This document shows positions 3,838 to 5,763 of a DNA stretch of 5,763 bases, piece after piece (the first letter of the stretch is position 1; each line of letters opens with the position of its first letter). Source of the DNA: JAEUSE01 sp964648985 (GTDB lineage Bacteria > Patescibacteriota > Doudnabacteria > UBA920). The DNA lies in assembly GCA_964648985.1 (NCBI GenBank), contig CAZYMS010000034.1, positions 1 to 5,763 of the forward strand, written 5' to 3'. The notes under the pieces are model-generated. The model was not told the DNA's origin and made no database searches. It worked only from the letters and a program-made list of their open reading frames with translations. A program made the translations under genes and the position numbers.

Positions 3838-5121
3838 ATGACACGAAAATCAAGGTACAGTCTTATTATAGCGGGCATTATTATATTCGCCATAGGCGCC
3901 CCTTTGCTGGTGTTGTATGTGCAGGGCAAAACAATCCATTTCGCAGGTACCCGAACTCAGCTTACAGGCATTATCTCCGCAGAAACATCGCCTTCGGGTG
4001 CAAGAATAGTGGTAAATGATGAGCCAAAAACAAATACCCCAGGGGCAGTTCGGTTTCTAGCATCCGGCGACTACACTGTTAGCCTCTCAAAAAGCGGATA
4101 CAGAACATGGACGAAAAGACTTGCGGTAATAGCAGGAAGAGTTACCCATGTAAACCCCAACCCCACCTCTCTTGTACTACTTAAAGATTCACCACCTCTT
4201 GAGATAGCGAAAGATGCAGGGTTATTCGCTAGCGATGGAAAAACCATCTTTTACGCTTCACCAGAACAAAAATTAGTCTTGCTTTCAAAAGAAAATTTTT
4301 CTGAAATGCAAAGCATTGCATTGCCTGGACCCGCAATATTCATAGCAGCAGACACTGATTCAAGCGCATCCCTTGTAAGGGGAACAAACTTTACTATTGT
4401 AGTAGACAGCAAAACGCTAAAAATTGCAGATTATTCTAAAAGCTTTGCCACAGTAAGTAATATGATACTTAGTAAGGGAAGACTATGGGGCATAGACAAA
4501 AATGGCCAGCTCGTTGCAAGCAATACCGCAAATAAACCCGCTATAGTCATAGCAAAAGGAGTTGCTGCGTTTTCAGCAAAAGAAAATGACATCTACTACC
4601 TTACTGTAGAAGGGGTATTACACCATGCCACATTTAATGGTAGTATTCTTGACCAGGATCAGATACTTGCAAGCAATATACCCACTGGAAACTATACAGA
4701 CATATATACGGATTCAGCTAAAGCAGTATATGTACTTATCGACAAAAGACTACTCAGGATAAACACTATTGCAACTGAAATAGCCACCAATGTCACCAAA
4801 GCTAGCGTAGCCAGCGGAACACTCAGCTATACCACACCTGGAGAACTTGCCTGGTTCAATAGCTCGACAAACAAGTCACAGCTCATTTCCCGGAGCAGCC
4901 AACCGTTTACTGAATTTTATGTAGACCCAGGGCTACAGTATGCATTTTTCACCCAGGGAAAAGAGCTGGTTGCACTTGAGCTCGATGACAACTCAGGGCA
5001 GAATAGATATGTCCTCGACGTACCTACTACAGACACCACTCTTACAGATCTTGTGCTTATAGATAACTCTACACTCCTCTACCGCATAGGCAACTCTCTC
5101 AAGAGTCTTATTGTTCGATAA
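3838..5121 (+). CDS. Membrane-anchored PEGA-domain protein with a probable beta-propeller (427 aa)
   Basis: Residues 8-28 form one hydrophobic helix after a basic N-terminus (MTRKSR), giving a signal-anchor protein with the bulk outside the cytoplasm. Residues 43-113 fit the PEGA domain, a small beta-sandwich found in surface proteins: GIISAETSPSGARIVVNDEP, then TPGAVRFLASGDYTVSLSKSGYRTWTKRL, with the hallmark 'Psga.v.vdg...tP..i.l..G.y.v.v...Gy' pattern. Residues 120-427 contain repeated short beta-strand runs (for example DGKTIFYASPEQKLVLLSKE, KGRLWGIDKNGQLVASN, DNSTLLYRIGNSLKSLIVR) separated by about 40-45 residues, which suggests a WD40-like propeller. No catalytic motif is apparent, so a binding or scaffold role in the envelope is likely. 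Codon use is rich in ATA and AGA/AGG. No Shine-Dalgarno precedes the ATG. The gene is divergent from mreB. Confidence 0.85.
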   Translation: MTRKSRYSLIIAGIIIFAIGAPLLVLYVQGKTIHFAGTRTQLTGIISAETSPSGARIVVNDEPKTNTPGAVRFLASGDYTVSLSKSGYRTWTKRLAVIAGRVTHVNPNPTSLVLLKDSPPLEIAKDAGLFASDGKTIFYASPEQKLVLLSKENFSEMQSIALPGPAIFIAADTDSSASLVRGTNFTIVVDSKTLKIADYSKSFATVSNMILSKGRLWGIDKNGQLVASNTANKPAIVIAKGVAAFSAKENDIYYLTVEGVLHHATFNGSILDQDQILASNIPTGNYTDIYTDSAKAVYVLIDKRLLRINTIATEIATNVTKASVASGTLSYTTPGELAWFNSSTNKSQLISRSSQPFTEFYVDPGLQYAFFTQGKELVALELDDNSGQNRYVLDVPTTDTTLTDLVLIDNSTLLYRIGNSLKSLIVR

Positions 5122-5122
5122 C

Positions 5123-5156
5123 AATAATGGGCGCCCCAATTGGGGCGCCCATTATT
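5123..5156. terminator. Bidirectional intrinsic terminator between the PEGA gene and rnhA
   Basis: A perfect 34-bp palindrome has a GC-rich core GGGCGCCCCAA/TTGGGGCGCCC flanked by AATAAT and ATTATT, so both strands give a strong stem followed by an AT-rich tract. It begins 2 bp after the PEGA stop codon and ends 6 bp before the rnhA stop codon, serving both convergent genes. Confidence 0.92.
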
Positions 5157-5162
5157 AATTAG

Positions 5163-5567
5163 TTATACTTGCGCATCCAAAGCTTTGTTAACCTGCGCGT
5201 CTGCCTCTTTGTTAAACTCACGGCGGACATGCATAAATACTACATTTGAAAAAGAAGCTTTGAGCTTTATGACCTTCTGTGCCAGCTCTTGGAGTGTTGG
5301 CTCTTTTATTTTATACAAACCCTGCATCTGTTTTACTATGAGTTCACTATCCATACGCACCAGAAGGTCAGTTGCACCCATATCGCGCGCTGTTTCCAGA
5401 GCCTTTACAAGCGCGCTATATTCAGCAAAGTTATTAGTTTGCAGGCCTATATAACTCCCATGCTCAAAAATAATATGTTCCGATTCATCCCGAATAATAA
5501 CACCAATCGCTGCCGCACCTGGGTTTCCCCTACTACCACCATCTGTATTGATTATTAGCTTCTTCAT
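5163..5567 (-). CDS. rnhA: Ribonuclease HI (134 aa)
   Basis: RNase HI cleaves the RNA strand of RNA-DNA hybrids, removing primers and R-loops, using two metal ions. All four catalytic carboxylates are visible: D9 in NTDGGSRGNPGAA, E49 in TNNFAEYSAL, D73 in RMDSELIVKQ and D123 in FNKEADAQVNKALD. The TDGGSRGNPG start and the HVRREFNKEAD end mark the compact RNase HI subfamily that lacks the E. coli basic protrusion. The start at 5567 gives the family-typical MKKLIIxTDGG; an ATG ten codons upstream (5597) would add SCYNFHIYY, which has no counterpart in the family that I know. Neither start has a Shine-Dalgarno. It follows recJ by 47 bp on the same strand, so the two may form an operon. Confidence 0.96.
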   Translation of the reverse strand: MKKLIINTDGGSRGNPGAAAIGVIIRDESEHIIFEHGSYIGLQTNNFAEYSALVKALETARDMGATDLLVRMDSELIVKQMQGLYKIKEPTLQELAQKVIKLKASFSNVVFMHVRREFNKEADAQVNKALDAQV

Positions 5568-5584
5568 ATAATATATGTGGAAAT

Positions 5585-5619
5585 TGTAACATGACAATAA
5601 ATCGACATGTTACATTATA
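5585..5619 (-). promoter_or_regulatory. Inverted repeat and possible -10 element upstream of rnhA
   Basis: A 9-bp perfect inverted repeat, TGTAACATG (5585-5593) and CATGTTACA (5606-5614), separated by 12 nt, fills the recJ-rnhA gap. Its outer arm touches a TATAAT on the minus strand (5614-5619) that overlaps the recJ stop codon, although no good -35 is present. It could be an operator for an internal rnhA promoter or a small mRNA hairpin between the two genes. Confidence 0.4.
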
Positions 5620-5763
5620 ATTTCCTTATGTCCACTACTCTAAGTTTAACCTTGCGTATTCCCTTCCATGAGTCGGCAAGTAGTTCTGCGGCTACATCAA
5701 CTCCAGAGCCTACTTGTAGGGACTGTAGCAGATATGACTGACTAAAGGCAATGCCTTGCACCT
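5615..5763 (-). CDS. recJ: Single-stranded-DNA exonuclease RecJ, C-terminal 48 residues, runs off the right edge
   Basis: One minus-strand frame stays open from the right edge (codons from 5761) to TAA at 5615. It translates to IAFSQSYLLQSLQVGSG followed by VDVAAELLADSWKGIRKVKL and RVVDIRKL. This matches the end of the RecJ OB-fold domain, which typically reads 'G..vDvaf.l..NeWnG.r.vqL.i.DIr'. RecJ degrades single-stranded DNA 5' to 3' in recombination and mismatch repair. The DHH catalytic domain lies outside the window, so the call rests on this short tail plus its position before rnhA. Confidence 0.75.
   Translation of the reverse strand, partial: VQGIAFSQSYLLQSLQVGSGVDVAAELLADSWKGIRKVKLRVVDIRKL

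Noticed and set aside
5628..5739. Plus-strand frame starting ATGTCCACTACT near the right edge
   Set aside because: It ends at TGA after 37 codons, is Ser/Thr-rich and is the antisense of a frame matching the RecJ C-terminus.
1..5763. Recoded UGA as glycine (as in Gracilibacteria/Absconditabacteria)
   Set aside because: All recognised genes are complete, with conserved Gly positions encoded by GGN and no in-frame TGA, although TGA is also not used as a stop by the recognised genes whose ends are visible.
1..5763. tRNA, rRNA, transposase or integrase genes
   Set aside because: No cloverleaf, rRNA-like sequence or recombinase motif was seen on either strand.

Overview
The window reads as chromosome from a small-genome bacterium of the Candidate Phyla Radiation (Patescibacteria). 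A lineage such as Saccharibacteria or Microgenomates is plausible, but this is inference. The basis is the short compact genes, nearly all lacking a Shine-Dalgarno sequence; a PEGA-domain membrane protein divergent from mreB; hypothetical membrane proteins with basic tails; and AT-rich intergenic imperfect inverted repeats. Translation follows the standard bacterial code. Every complete gene, and recJ at the right edge, stops with TAA or TAG, and none uses TGA.

Layout from left to right. Positions 1-220 (minus) hold the N-terminus of a Y-family translesion polymerase (dinB-like). Its promoter region carries a perfect 18-bp palindrome between -35 and -10, a likely repressor (SOS-type) operator. 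Positions 221-450 are otherwise non-coding and hold a run of hairpins, one with a T7 tract. Positions 451-1119 (minus) encode an unrecognised single-pass membrane protein. It is the only gene here with a strong GGAGG ribosome-binding site and a near-perfect TTGACA/TATAAT promoter, and it has a roughly 115-nt foldable leader. Positions 1385-1765 and 1874-2389 (minus) encode two unrecognised small membrane proteins, the second with a histone-H1-like Lys/Arg/Pro/Ala tail. Positions 2624-3640 (minus) encode MreB.

MreB is flanked on both sides by AT-rich imperfect inverted repeats. The upstream one consists of eight TAAAGT-like units in strict 9-bp phase, four in each orientation, lying between the predicted mreB promoter and its start codon. 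Positions 3838-5121 (plus) encode a PEGA-domain, probably beta-propeller, membrane-anchored protein divergent from mreB. A 34-bp perfect palindrome (5123-5156) terminates it against the convergent rnhA (5163-5567, minus). rnhA is preceded by the 3' end of recJ (5615-5763, minus), giving a recJ-rnhA pair.

Functionally, two themes meet here: cell shape and envelope (mreB, the PEGA protein, the small membrane proteins) and DNA repair or replication (dinB, recJ, rnhA). No CRISPR array, tRNA, rRNA, transposase or defence cassette is visible. The most interesting unexplained signals are the two repeat elements around mreB, the palindromic operator of the polymerase gene, and the orphan 222-residue membrane protein with unusually strong expression signals.
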